Part shown: positions 6,167 through 15,873 of the stretch, one piece after another | How positions within the stretch are numbered: the first letter of the stretch is position 1 | How the letters are laid out: every line of letters begins with the position of its first letter | Assembly: GCA_018969885.1 (NCBI GenBank) | Contig: JAGWXN010000018.1 | Span: 1 to 25,362 of the forward strand | DNA length: 25,362 nucleotides | Origin: Betaproteobacteria bacterium | GTDB taxonomy: Bacteria > Pseudomonadota > Gammaproteobacteria > Burkholderiales > Burkholderiaceae | Direction of reading: 5' to 3' | Program-made: the position numbers and the translations under genes | The notes under the pieces: model-generated | Told to the model about the DNA's origin: nothing | The model's database searches: none | Seen by the model: only the letters and a program-made list of their open reading frames with translations

Positions 6167-7446
6167 CCGGTCTGCTCATCTTTGCGGTCTTCATTGCGCT
6201 GATGGTGGCGGGCGTGCCGATTGGCATCGCGCTGATGCTGGGTGGCGCGGTCGGCATCGGAATAGGCGGACTCGGTTGGCTTGCGATTCCGAATAATTTT
6301 TATTCCGGGATTGCGAAGTACCCGTTGCTTGCGCTGCCCATGTTCGTGTTGGTGGGCGCCATCTTCGACCGCTCCGGGGTGGCTAAACGCCTGGTTGATT
6401 TTGCGATCGCCATCGTAGGGCGAGGGCCTGGCATGCTGCCGCTGGTTGCCATTGCGGTGGCGATGTTTCTCGGTGGCATTTCGGGGTCTGGTCCCGCCAA
6501 CGCCGCTGCCGTTGGTGGGGTGATGCTTGCAGCCATGGCGCGGGCGGGCTACCCCCCCGCGTACTCAGCGAGCGTGATCGGCGCGGCCGCGGCCACTGAC
6601 ATCCTCATTCCCCCCTCCATCGCCTTCATCGTCTATTCGGTGATGGTGCCTGGGGCATCGGTTCCGGCACTGTTCGCAGCGGGCATGATTCCCGGCATCC
6701 TCGCAGGACTCGCGCTCATCGTGCCGGCGGTCTGGCTCGCCCGGCGTCACGGCTTCGGCGCAGCCGAGGCCAACGAGCCGCGGCCACCGTTTTGGCGGGC
6801 GCTGCGTGAGGCGACCTGGGGGCTATTCGCGCCGGTGCTGATTTTGGGTGGAATGCGCGCCGGCTGGTTCACGCCCACGGAGGCTGCGGTCGTGGCCGTG
6901 TTTTACGGTCTGTTCGTGGGCATGTTCATTCATCGGACGATTCGCCTGCGCGACCTCACCGACATCCTGGTTGAGGCAGCCGAGGTGTCCGGCGTGATCA
7001 TGGTCGTGATCGCGCTTGCCAGCATCTTCGCCTATGCGGTGAACACACTTGGCATCGTTGATCCGCTCGCCCGCGCGGTACTCGACAGCGGCATCGGCTC
7101 GTTTGGCGCATTGGCGGTGATCATCATCGTGCTGTTGTTCGTCGGCATGGTGCTCGATGGCGTATCAATCTTTCTGATTTTCGTGCCGCTTCTCATGCCA
7201 CTGATGAAGGCCTACGGTTGGCACCCGGTGTGGTTTGGCGTACTGCTCACCTACATGGTGGCCATCGGCCAGTTCACGCCCCCAGTGGCGGTTAACCTGA
7301 TGGTCTCAGCTCGGCTCGCGGGTGTACGGATCGAGCAGACCGTGCCATGGGTGATGTGGCTGGTCTTTGCGATGGGCGTGGTGCTGGTGGCCGTTGTGGC
7401 CATTCCCGACCTCGCCTTGTGGCTGCCCCGAGTGCTCGGCTACTGA
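6163..7446 (+). CDS. TRAP transporter large permease, DctM family
   Basis: This is the large subunit that moves the solute with a sodium or proton gradient. From the GTG at 6163 it has 427 residues, matching the usual DctM length, with about 12 hydrophobic segments. The start gives the typical N-terminus TGLLIFAVFIALMVAGVPIG. An upstream in-frame ATG at 6073 would add 30 residues of overlap translation with no membrane character, so I reject it. Other landmarks are GGISGSGPANAAAVGGVM, AAATDILIPPSIAFI, and QFTPPVAVNLMVSARLAG near the C-terminus. The GTG overlaps the stop of the small subunit gene. The convergent tldD gene ends 18 bases downstream with no intrinsic terminator between them. Confidence 0.93.
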   Translation: MTGLLIFAVFIALMVAGVPIGIALMLGGAVGIGIGGLGWLAIPNNFYSGIAKYPLLALPMFVLVGAIFDRSGVAKRLVDFAIAIVGRGPGMLPLVAIAVAMFLGGISGSGPANAAAVGGVMLAAMARAGYPPAYSASVIGAAAATDILIPPSIAFIVYSVMVPGASVPALFAAGMIPGILAGLALIVPAVWLARRHGFGAAEANEPRPPFWRALREATWGLFAPVLILGGMRAGWFTPTEAAVVAVFYGLFVGMFIHRTIRLRDLTDILVEAAEVSGVIMVVIALASIFAYAVNTLGIVDPLARAVLDSGIGSFGALAVIIIVLLFVGMVLDGVSIFLIFVPLLMPLMKAYGWHPVWFGVLLTYMVAIGQFTPPVAVNLMVSARLAGVRIEQTVPWVMWLVFAMGVVLVAVVAIPDLALWLPRVLGY

Positions 7447-7464
7447 GCCCAGCGCGGCCTCGCG

Positions 7465-8925
7465 TCAGCCCGTTCCGCCCACCGTGAGGCCTTCGATGCG
7501 CAGCGTCGGTTGACCCACGCCCACCGGCACACTCTGTCCGTCCTTGCCGCAGACGCCTACGCCTGAATCGAGCCGCATGTCGTTACCGATGAGCGTGACC
7601 CGTTTGAGTGCCTCCGGGCCATCGCCGATCAGCGTCGCGCCTTTCACCGGATACTGCAGCTTGCCGTTTTCCACCCACCAGGCCTCGGACGCGGAGAAAA
7701 CAAATTTGCCGTTGGTGATATCGACCTGACCGCCGCCGAAATTGGCCGCGTAGATGCCGCGGTCCACCGACGCGATGATTTCCTCGGGATCTCGTGTGCC
7801 CGACAGCATGAAGGTATTGGTCATCCGCGGCATGGGCAGATGCGCAAACGACTCGCGCCTGCCGTTACCAGTGATCGCAGAGCGCGACAGCCGCGCATTC
7901 AGCATGTCCTGCATATAGCCCCGAAGAATGCCGTCTTCGATGAGCACATTGCGCTGCGTGGGGTTGCCCTCGTCGTCGATGTTGAGCGACCCGCGCCGGC
8001 CACTGATGGTGCCGTCATCGACCACGGTGACCCCGGGGGCGGCCACCCGTTCGCCAATCCGGCCCGAAAACACCGACGAGCCCTTACGGTTGAAATCGCC
8101 TTCCAGGCCATGCCCGACGGCCTCGTGCAGAAGAACGCCAGGCCAACCTGCACCGAGCACCACGGTCATGGTGCCGGCCGGCGCCGGCCGCGCTTCCAGA
8201 TTGGTAAGCGCCGCTTTCACTGCCTCATCGACATAGCGTGACAGCGTTGCATCATCAAAGAGGTCGAACCCCGAGCGACCACCGCCGCCGCTATGTCCCT
8301 GCTCGCGACGCCCGGCCTGTTCAGCAATGACAGTCACAGACAACCTGACGAGCGGCCGCACATCGGCTGCAATCAGACCATCGGCTCGGGCCACCAGCAC
8401 CACGTCGTATTCGCCAGCCAACCCCGCCATGACCTGCACGATCCTCGGGTCGCGGGCGCGCGCCATTTTTTCGACCCGCTCGAGCAATGCCACCTTGGCG
8501 GCCGCTTCCATGCCGATGATCGGATCATCACGACCGTACAGCGCGTGGCCGCCTGAACCCTTCATGGCCGAGGCGACCTTCACGCGACCGCTACCTCGTC
8601 GGGCGATCGTGCGCGTCGCCTGCGCCGCGGAGCGAAGCGCCTCTAGACTGATGTCATCGGAATAGGCGAACGCGGTCTTGTCGCCACTTACCGCGCGCAC
8701 CCCCACGCCGCGGTCGATCGAGAAGCTGCCCGACTTGACGATGCCCTCTTCGAGGCTCCAGCCTTCACTGCGCGTGAACTGGAAGTAAAGATCGGCATGG
8801 TCCACCCGGTGCTCATAAATTTCGGCGAGCACCTGCTGCAGCCGTAACTCATCGAGGCCGTAGGGTTCAAGAAGGAGCGATCGGGCGACCGCCAGATGCT
8901 GGAGCGGAGGATGGGTTGGTTTCAT
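7465..8925 (-). CDS. tldD: Metalloprotease TldD
   Basis: TldD, usually with TldE/PmbA, forms a zinc metalloprotease that in E. coli degrades or matures small peptides (microcin B17, CcdA antitoxin). It has 486 residues (E. coli: 481). The active-site motif [11 protein letters not shown] begins at residue 267 with His267, Glu268 and His272. The N-terminal half has the TldD pattern [19 protein letters not shown], and a conserved Cys lies near the C-terminus in [10 protein letters not shown]. The ATG at 8925 has an AGGA about 9 bases upstream. It follows the AsmA/YhdP-like gene on the same strand after 50 bases, an order also known from E. coli (yhdP-tldD). Its partner gene tldE is not in the window. 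The physiological substrate here is unknown. Confidence 0.95.
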   Translation of the reverse strand: MKPTHPPLQHLAVARSLLLEPYGLDELRLQQVLAEIYEHRVDHADLYFQFTRSEGWSLEEGIVKSGSFSIDRGVGVRAVSGDKTAFAYSDDISLEALRSAAQATRTIARRGSGRVKVASAMKGSGGHALYGRDDPIIGMEAAAKVALLERVEKMARARDPRIVQVMAGLAGEYDVVLVARADGLIAADVRPLVRLSVTVIAEQAGRREQGHSGGGGRSGFDLFDDATLSRYVDEAVKAALTNLEARPAPAGTMTVVLGAGWPGVLLHEAVGHGLEGDFNRKGSSVFSGRIGERVAAPGVTVVDDGTISGRRGSLNIDDEGNPTQRNVLIEDGILRGYMQDMLNARLSRSAITGNGRRESFAHLPMPRMTNTFMLSGTRDPEEIIASVDRGIYAANFGGGQVDITNGKFVFSASEAWWVENGKLQYPVKGATLIGDGPEALKRVTLIGNDMRLDSGVGVCGKDGQSVPVGVGQPTLRIEGLTVGGTG

Positions 8926-8975
8926 GCTGTGATCCTAACTCAGGCGGGGCAGGGCGCGCAGCGACCACCCGACGG

Positions 8976-11900
8976 TCAGCGTGGCGCAGGCGCCGCCGGC
9001 ACGTCAAACCGGGGACGGGCCCGCTCCACGACATTGGGGTCGGCCCATGAACCGGCGATATCGTACTCGTAAGAAAACATATCCTGGAGGGGCTTGCGGA
9101 ATGCCCACTGCGCAAGAAAGGTCCCAAGCCCGATCGCTGGATTGGCCACCGCGGCGTAGGCGAGCGAAGCGAGGCCCGCATTAAGCTCCGGCCGAACCTC
9201 CACCCGCAGCTTCTGGGTCTCGTCGGCGAGGTTGACTGAGCCACGAATGCCCACCTGCGCCTGCACCCCCCGCATGCGGAAATCGCTGGTCGCGGCCACG
9301 CCCGAGGCGATCGCGGCACGTCCACCGATCTCATCGAAGGCGAAGCCTTCTGCAAAGATGTCGCGAAAATCGAGCGACAGCCGCCGCGGCAGCGACTGCA
9401 GGTTCAACACGCCGATCAGCTTGCCCAGCCCCGGCTCGGTCTTCAGAAACTGCCCCTTACCGGCCTGAAACTCGAGTTCGCCGGTGAGTGATCGATAGTC
9501 GATTGCAAGCGGCGAGCCCTCCCAGCGCACGCTGCCTGCGAGCCGCCCCGGACCGCCGCCGCTCACCGCGCCGACCACGCCGAAGGTTTCCAGCAGGCGC
9601 GCTGGTTCGCGAAGGCCCAGTTCGAAATTGAGCGCTGTCCAGCGTGCCGCCCCCAATCGGCTGGCTTCCCAAGTCCCGGTGGCATCGAGGCGCCCACCTG
9701 GATGGTCGATTCGCAGCCGCTCAAGCTGCCACGTCGGGTGGTCGCCATCGGTCGCATTGGCGGCGCGCAGACTCATCTGCCCGAGTTCGCGCCCCGACAG
9801 GATCAACCGGTCGGTCTCGATATCCAGCGCCGGCAGCCGCGTGGGGGCGGTATCCAGCAGACGTTCGATGTCGCTTTGGCGATTGCGCGGTACGTTCAGC
9901 ACCGAGAGCCGTGCCTGAACCGCGCCGGCTGGCAATCCGGCGCGGGCCGGCTGCCAAGCGACCAGCCCGTTGATCTCCCTCGCGGCAATGCTGGCGCGCC
10001 ACACACGGTCCAGCCGCGTCGCCCCCATCACCACGCTGGTGAAATCTTTTCCGCCCGCGATCAGTGAGTCGGTAATCAGCGACACACGGTCGAATGCGAT
10101 GGGCTCGGTCAACATGCTTTGCGTGGCGGTATCAGTCAGGCCGCCGCCCAGCATCGGGACGGGCGTGGCAACTGCGCGAGCCGAGCCGTCGGACGGCCGC
10201 GGCGCAAAGGCGCGCTCCCACGCACCCATGTCGAGGTGCGGGACCCGGAGGTCGAGCGCCATCCCCTCCGATGGCAGTTGCGCGGGCGTACCCACCGCGA
10301 TAACCGCCCTCGCTGCCTGGGGAAAAGGCGAGCGCTCGAAAATCGCCTGGACATCATCGCGCAACCTGATGCGAACGGTCTCAGCCCGCTGCGCGTCGCG
10401 CGGCCGGGTCCAGTCGACGTGCAGCGGCCAGGCACTACCCGGCCTCTTCGCAAACGGCGCAGGAAACGCGCTGCCGATTGATTCGAGCCGCGAGTCGAGG
10501 CGCCCATGAATGCCTTGCGGGCCCACGTCAACGCTCGCCTGCCAGTCGGCGTGCCCAGTTATCTGGTCCATCCGCCGATCAGGAAATAGCGATCCCAGCT
10601 CAGCCGCAGGGAGCGCGCCCCGCGCGTCGATCCGAAGCGCACCCCCCGTCGGCGCGTTCAGCTTGGCCTGCAGCGGCCCACCCAGCCAGCGAGCGTTGAG
10701 CGACTCCGAGCGAATACCCCGCGTATCGAAACGGACCTCGCCCGCAATACCGGTGAAAGCGGGCACACCGGGTGCCAGGCGTAGCTCGTTGTCGCTGAAG
10801 ACCACCCGCCCGCTGTACGCGGTGGCGCCCCCCTGACCCAGACCGATATCGAGTTCGAGCGCCAGGTCGGCTGCGCCCTCGGTCTGCCACCCCTTCATCT
10901 GAGGATCGACGTCACGCCCGATCGGGCTGGCGTGGACATAGCCCAGCATCGTTGCGAGCGGCCCTTGCGCGAGGCCACGAATTGCGATCACCGGGCGGGC
11001 GAGGTCCGGGATTCGGGCGCTGACCTCGCGAAGTCCGACCCCAAGCGTGGCGGCAGACTCGGCCTTCAGGTCCATGGCCGCCCGGTCAAAGGTCAGCGTG
11101 CCACGGATGCGATCGATCGCCGGCCATTGCGGAAGAAAGCCGAGCGCTGCCTGATCGAGTTTTGCCTCAACCCTGAATTCGCCCAGGCTGGCCTCGCGAA
11201 AGGGGAAGTCAGCCAGGTCACCGCGCAATCGGACCCGGGCCTCCGCACGCCCTGAACCCGCGACGGCGCGACCCACCCAACCGCGTACACCGGTATCGAT
11301 GCTGACCGGAAGATAGGCCGCCACCCGCGCAGGGTTCGCCCGGGTGAGCGTGGCGGCAAGATCAACCTCGCCCAAGGCGGACCGGCCTGCGCTTCGCCAT
11401 CGTCCGCTAAGTGAGCCGGCGAGATCGGCATTCGCAAAGTTGAGGCCCGCTGCAAAAAGCTCGATGACACCCGGAGCGTCGCTCTCATCCGGTGACCCAA
11501 TCTGCCAGCCCACCGTGCCGGCCAGGCTTGCAAGCGGCACCTGCGGCTCAGCCAGCACACCAGGAAGCCGAATGGACGCCCCCGATGATTCGAGTCGGAT
11601 CTGACCGGAGTTGCCAGCAATATCGACGCTACCGCTCAGGTTGGTGACCGCAGGCCAGCGGCTCGCCGGTGCGCCGCGAGGCTCGGTGCGCCGCACGCTG
11701 AGGCGCTCGAAACCAATGCTGACCGATGGCTGCTCGCCCGGTGTGTCCCAGGCCATCGAGGCCGCGGTGACCCGTCCGCTCACCGCAATTTGCGAGAGCG
11801 GCGCGAGCCATCGGTCCGGCAGTGGCAGTCGGCGAGCAGCCTCAAGCAGGCGACTCGCGTCAAACCCTCGCAAGGACAGCCGGCCTGCAACGGGCCGGAG

Positions 11901-13007
11901 CGTGTCGGCCGCGAGGTGAATGCGCTGCTCAGCCTGCTCATCGAGCGTGAACGCGAACCCGGCAGCGTCGACGGCGGCAAATTTGCGCGGGTAGAGGATG
12001 ATCGGCCCTGCCGGGTCGAAGCGGCCGAACGCCTCGATCGAAAGCGATCGCAAGGCGACCCGACCGCTACCCATCCGCAGATCAATCGATTCAGTGACCG
12101 TCTTCAGCAGGGTATCGATCACGCGGCCGTCGGAGAACCGCAGCCAGGCCTTCACCGGTCCCCTGCCGCTTTGCACTACCTGCGGCTCGGGCTGCGCGGG
12201 CGCGAGCCAGCCGCGGAGCACTCGTACAAGCGGCACAAATTCGACCTCGCGCGCCGAGGCATAGAGTTCGCCACGCCATTTCTTCCAGTCCGCCAGATCC
12301 GATGCCGTGGGGGTGCTGAAGTCGGCGGCGAATTCGATGCCGCTCAGCCCCAGCCCCATTGACGGTGCGCGCAGCGAAAAATGGTGCCGCACGCCGTCGC
12401 TCGTGCTGAGCAGGTCGACGCCCGCAATCACGGCGGGTTCAGACCCCAGCCGATCGCGCCAGTCAACGCGGGCGTTTCTGACCGAGATTGAACGACTGGC
12501 AAGCAACCACGCGAGCGCCTCCGACGATCCGGTCCGGTCAAGGTCGACCAGCGCACCAGCCACCGCAAACCGGCGCGGTTCCAGGCGCTCAACACGAATC
12601 ACCGGGCGCAGCAATTCGAGCGAAGCGAGCCCAGCCTCGCCACGCGCCAGCGCGCGCAGTGACAGCACCGCCGAGACCTCTTCAATGGTCAGCGCCGCGT
12701 CGGTACCTGACCCAACCCGGACGGCCCGCGCTCGCAGCGATGGCCGGTATCCCTCGAATCCGGACGAGAGTTCACCCATCGTGACCGGTGTTTCCAGGGC
12801 CGCGGACAGCGCCTGCTCGATTCGCGGCCGCCACTGATCCACCCCAGGCCAGAACCAATGGCGAAACAACAGCCAGAGGCTGGCGGCGAGCACCAGAAGC
12901 GCGAGAAGCAGCCAGCCGCCCCAGCCCAGCACCCGTCTCACCCAACCCGAACCGGGCGAAGACGGCTGTGCCACCGAAAGCTGGGCAAGGTCAGCGGGGG
13001 CAGGCAT
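8976..13007 (-). CDS. AsmA/YhdP-like (TIGR02099-type) large inner-membrane-anchored protein
   Basis: This is a very large protein (1343 residues) with one N-terminal membrane helix (about residues 27-48, GGWLLLALLVLAASLWLLF), preceded by a short cytoplasmic tail. The rest is a long, repetitive, beta-rich periplasmic region of the AsmA/DUF3971 kind. YhdP is one of the AsmA-like bridge proteins thought to carry phospholipid from the inner to the outer membrane. The C-terminal region has features typical of YhdP homologues, such as WRASIAAREINGLVAW, the AKGQFLKTEPGLGKLIGVLNLQSLPRR-like block (here about residues 1178-1205) and FAEGFAFDEIGG. The call rests on these motifs, size, topology and the neighbour tldD. 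The start at 13007 has only a weak Shine-Dalgarno sequence. It is divergent from glnE with 73 bases between. Confidence 0.88.
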   Translation of the reverse strand: MPAPADLAQLSVAQPSSPGSGWVRRVLGWGGWLLLALLVLAASLWLLFRHWFWPGVDQWRPRIEQALSAALETPVTMGELSSGFEGYRPSLRARAVRVGSGTDAALTIEEVSAVLSLRALARGEAGLASLELLRPVIRVERLEPRRFAVAGALVDLDRTGSSEALAWLLASRSISVRNARVDWRDRLGSEPAVIAGVDLLSTSDGVRHHFSLRAPSMGLGLSGIEFAADFSTPTASDLADWKKWRGELYASAREVEFVPLVRVLRGWLAPAQPEPQVVQSGRGPVKAWLRFSDGRVIDTLLKTVTESIDLRMGSGRVALRSLSIEAFGRFDPAGPIILYPRKFAAVDAAGFAFTLDEQAEQRIHLAADTLRPVAGRLSLRGFDASRLLEAARRLPLPDRWLAPLSQIAVSGRVTAASMAWDTPGEQPSVSIGFERLSVRRTEPRGAPASRWPAVTNLSGSVDIAGNSGQIRLESSGASIRLPGVLAEPQVPLASLAGTVGWQIGSPDESDAPGVIELFAAGLNFANADLAGSLSGRWRSAGRSALGEVDLAATLTRANPARVAAYLPVSIDTGVRGWVGRAVAGSGRAEARVRLRGDLADFPFREASLGEFRVEAKLDQAALGFLPQWPAIDRIRGTLTFDRAAMDLKAESAATLGVGLREVSARIPDLARPVIAIRGLAQGPLATMLGYVHASPIGRDVDPQMKGWQTEGAADLALELDIGLGQGGATAYSGRVVFSDNELRLAPGVPAFTGIAGEVRFDTRGIRSESLNARWLGGPLQAKLNAPTGGALRIDARGALPAAELGSLFPDRRMDQITGHADWQASVDVGPQGIHGRLDSRLESIGSAFPAPFAKRPGSAWPLHVDWTRPRDAQRAETVRIRLRDDVQAIFERSPFPQAARAVIAVGTPAQLPSEGMALDLRVPHLDMGAWERAFAPRPSDGSARAVATPVPMLGGGLTDTATQSMLTEPIAFDRVSLITDSLIAGGKDFTSVVMGATRLDRVWRASIAAREINGLVAWQPARAGLPAGAVQARLSVLNVPRNRQSDIERLLDTAPTRLPALDIETDRLILSGRELGQMSLRAANATDGDHPTWQLERLRIDHPGGRLDATGTWEASRLGAARWTALNFELGLREPARLLETFGVVGAVSGGGPGRLAGSVRWEGSPLAIDYRSLTGELEFQAGKGQFLKTEPGLGKLIGVLNLQSLPRRLSLDFRDIFAEGFAFDEIGGRAAIASGVAATSDFRMRGVQAQVGIRGSVNLADETQKLRVEVRPELNAGLASLAYAAVANPAIGLGTFLAQWAFRKPLQDMFSYEYDIAGSWADPNVVERARPRFDVPAAPAPR

Positions 13008-13038
13008 GACAGTGTCTCAGAGGAGGCAAGGCGGGGTG

Positions 13039-13044
13039 TAGCAT
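13039..13044 (+). promoter_or_regulatory. Candidate -10 element for glnE
   Basis: TAGCAT lies 36 bases before the glnE ATG, in the 73-base gap between the divergent yhdP-like and glnE genes. No clear -35 hexamer is visible. On the opposite strand a weak TATTCT might serve the yhdP-like gene, but I do not list it separately. Confidence 0.3.
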
Positions 13045-13080
13045 CGAGCCATCAAGAATACCCTGTTCGGGGTTGGGCCC

Positions 13081-15804
13081 ATGCGATTCGTCTCTGAAGA
13101 CTATTCAGGTTACTTCCGCCGCTCACTCGCCGCGCTCGAAGCAAAAAGCGCTGACCCCCAATCGATTCGACGCCTGCTGAGCGAACGGGTAGCAACCCCC
13201 CTCAATGCCTCAGCAATCGATGCCCTACTCGACGCGCACGCCGAAGGCCGACCGCTCGAGGCCGACGGCGCACTCGCGGCAAGCGTCCTCAGGCGCCTGC
13301 GCCAGTGGGTGATGCTGATCTTGATGGAGCGCGATATCTCCGGGCATGCCGATCTCGACGAGGTCTGTCAGGCAATGACCTATCTCGCACGGCGCACCAC
13401 CGGCTGTGCCATGCGCGTTGCCGGGTCGGAGCTTGCTCTGCAGTTCGGCGCCGCCCTCGATGGCGAGGGTCGTCCACAGGACCTGCTTGCCGTTGCCATG
13501 GGCAAAGGCGGTGCAGACGAACTCAATGTGTCGTCCGACCTCGATCTGGTGTTTGTATTTCGCGATGAAGGTCAGAGCGCAGGTGGCGCTAGCGGCCGCG
13601 TCATCGCCAGCAGCGAATGGATGCACCGCGCCGCACGCCGCACCATCGAATTGCTTTCGGAGATCACCGCCGATGGCTTTGTGTTTCGCGTCGACACCCG
13701 TCTCCGACCCAACGGTGACTCCGGCCCGCTGGTCGCCTCGCTGTCCATGCTGGAGCAATATTTTTATTCGCAGGGGCGAGAGTGGGAGCGGTTCGCCTGG
13801 CTCAAGTCCAATGTGATCGCAGACACCGCGCAAGCGGGCGAGGAGGCGCTGCGCGACGACACCCATTCGCTCGAACGAATCGTCACGCCCTTTGTGTTTC
13901 GGCGCTATCTCGACTACGACGCCTTTGCGTCGCTGCGCGATCTGCATCGGTTGATCCGCTCCGAGGTGGCCCGCCGCTCGGCGCGCGACCTCACCGCGCG
14001 TGATGTGAAGCTCGGCCGTGGCGGCATCCGCGAGATCGAGTTCACTGCACAACTGTTTCAGATCGTCCGCGGTGGCCGCGACCCCGGCCTGCGCGACCGC
14101 CGAACGTTGGCCACACTGGCCACCCTTGCCCGCCGCTCGGTACTTGATCGCGAGGAGTGCGACACCCTGGCACGGGCGTATCACTTGCTCCGCCGAACCG
14201 AGCATGCGCTTCAGTTTCGCGAAGATGAGCAAACCCACCGGCTGTCGGGTTCGCCCGATGAACGGGCACCTATCGCAGCCATGCTCCGCATGGCGCCCGC
14301 CGACTTCGATCAGGCGATTACCGACGCCACCCAGGCAGTAGCCAACATCTTTGAGCGGCTGCTTGCCCCGGACCCCGACGATCGAACGCGCGCATCTGAC
14401 GAAAGCGCGGGCGAAGCGATGCCCGCTACAGAAGACCCCGATGTGGTTCGGCGGATCGGGCTCCTGCGCGAGGGCACGCGATATGCAGCGGCGCGACCCG
14501 ACACTCGGGCGGCAATCGAACGTCTGTTGAGTGAGGCGATCTCGCAGCGCACCGGAAGTGCCGGCATGATCCGCCTGGTGGAGCTGCTTGAGTCAGTGTG
14601 TCGCCGCCCCGCCTATGTGGCGCTCCTCGCGCGCTATCCGCTGGTCTTTGGCCGAGTGCTGCGCGTGCTCGATTGGTCTAAGTGGCCAGCCGAGTACCTG
14701 ATGCGCCACCCGGTAGTGCTTGATGAGCTCCTCGATGGCCAGCTTCTTGAAAGCACCAACTTTTCTGATTGGGCAAGACAGCTGCGGGAACGCGTGGTCG
14801 CAGCGCGAATCGGCGAGACACCCGATGTCGAGCTTCAGATGGATCTGGTTCGCGAGGCCCACCATGCACAGGTGTTTCGCCTGATGGTCCAGGATCTGGA
14901 GGGCCGCCACAGCACGGAGCGCATCTCGGACTTTCTGAGTGAGCTCGCCGATCAGGTCCTCGGGCTGGTCATCGATCTGGTCTGGTCGCAGCTGCGGCAG
15001 CGCTATTGCGACCCGCCGCGGTTTGCCGCGATCGCCTACGGCCGGCTGGGGGGCAAGGAACTCGGCTACGCCTCCGATCTCGATCTGGTGTTTCTTTACG
15101 ATAACGACGACGAGCGCGCGACTGAAGCGTATTCATTTCTCGCGCAACGCCTGGGCGGCTGGTTATCGACGCGCACGGCGGCGGGGCTCCTCTTTGAAAC
15201 CGATCTGCGGCTTCGTCCCAACGGCCAGGCTGGGCTCCTGGTCTCCACGGTCGAGGCCTTTGAACGCTACCAGCGCGAGTCGGCATGGGTGTGGGAACAC
15301 CAGGCGCTGTCGCGGGCGCGCTTTGCTGCGGGCGACCAGGCCCTGGGTGAACGCTTCGAGCAGGTCCGGCGGTCGGTGCTGTCGATCGCGCGCGATCCGC
15401 AGACGCTTGCGAAAGAGGTCATCGCCATGCGACGCAAAATGCACGACGGCCATCCTAACCGAAGCGAACTCTTCGATTTGAAACATGACCGCGGCGGCAT
15501 GGTCGACATCGAATTCATCGTGCAGTACCTGGTGCTTGCGCACGCCCAACGCCATCCCCAACTGCTCGACAACGTCGGCAACATCGCGCTCCTTGGACGC
15601 GCTGCCGAGGCCGGGCTGATCGATCGCACGCTGGCGGAAGAGGTGGCGAACGCCTATCGCCGCTATCGTCAGCTGCAGCACAAGCTGCGCCTCGATGACT
15701 CGCAGTACGCGCGCGTGGCGCCTGAGGTTGTGGCGGCGCAGTCAGATTCAGTCTTATCGCTTTGGCGCCAAACTCTGGAGTCAGCTGCGGGCGAGGGTCG
15801 GTAG
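13081..15804 (+). CDS. glnE: Bifunctional glutamine synthetase adenylyltransferase/adenylyl-removing enzyme
   Basis: GlnE adds and removes AMP on glutamine synthetase in answer to PII protein and glutamine, tuning nitrogen assimilation. It has 907 residues (E. coli: 946). Two nucleotidyltransferase domains are visible: an N-terminal, adenylyl-removing domain with GADELNVSSDLDL (Asp153, Asp155), and a C-terminal, adenylylating domain with GRLGGKELGYASDLDL (Asp666, Asp668). VDTRLRPNGDSGPL and ETDLRLRPNGQAG follow each one, as expected for this duplicated architecture. KLGRGGIREIEF and KHDRGGMVDIEFIVQ are the linked conserved motifs. All catalytic Asp pairs are intact. The ATG at 13081 gives a plausible N-terminus (EDYSGYFRRSL). 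The convergent azlD gene ends 69 bases downstream. Confidence 0.97.
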   Translation: MRFVSEDYSGYFRRSLAALEAKSADPQSIRRLLSERVATPLNASAIDALLDAHAEGRPLEADGALAASVLRRLRQWVMLILMERDISGHADLDEVCQAMTYLARRTTGCAMRVAGSELALQFGAALDGEGRPQDLLAVAMGKGGADELNVSSDLDLVFVFRDEGQSAGGASGRVIASSEWMHRAARRTIELLSEITADGFVFRVDTRLRPNGDSGPLVASLSMLEQYFYSQGREWERFAWLKSNVIADTAQAGEEALRDDTHSLERIVTPFVFRRYLDYDAFASLRDLHRLIRSEVARRSARDLTARDVKLGRGGIREIEFTAQLFQIVRGGRDPGLRDRRTLATLATLARRSVLDREECDTLARAYHLLRRTEHALQFREDEQTHRLSGSPDERAPIAAMLRMAPADFDQAITDATQAVANIFERLLAPDPDDRTRASDESAGEAMPATEDPDVVRRIGLLREGTRYAAARPDTRAAIERLLSEAISQRTGSAGMIRLVELLESVCRRPAYVALLARYPLVFGRVLRVLDWSKWPAEYLMRHPVVLDELLDGQLLESTNFSDWARQLRERVVAARIGETPDVELQMDLVREAHHAQVFRLMVQDLEGRHSTERISDFLSELADQVLGLVIDLVWSQLRQRYCDPPRFAAIAYGRLGGKELGYASDLDLVFLYDNDDERATEAYSFLAQRLGGWLSTRTAAGLLFETDLRLRPNGQAGLLVSTVEAFERYQRESAWVWEHQALSRARFAAGDQALGERFEQVRRSVLSIARDPQTLAKEVIAMRRKMHDGHPNRSELFDLKHDRGGMVDIEFIVQYLVLAHAQRHPQLLDNVGNIALLGRAAEAGLIDRTLAEEVANAYRRYRQLQHKLRLDDSQYARVAPEVVAAQSDSVLSLWRQTLESAAGEGR

Positions 15805-15873
15805 CGTCTTCGAACTCTTGTTGAATGCGCGCGCTCGTTGTCGCCAAGGCCCGGGGCGCAACCGGCCTCCCCG

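Noticed and set aside
7447..7464. 18-base gap between the convergent TRAP permease and tldD genes
   Set aside because: Too short and without a T-run; no intrinsic terminator can be supported.
13225..14238. Long open frame (337 codons) on the minus strand inside glnE
   Set aside because: It is the antisense shadow of a clearly conserved GlnE coding region. High GC keeps stop codons rare in that frame, and the product resembles no family I know.
15805..15873. Gap between the convergent glnE and azlD genes searched for a bidirectional terminator
   Set aside because: GC-rich words are present, but I found no stem of six or more pairs followed by a T-run.
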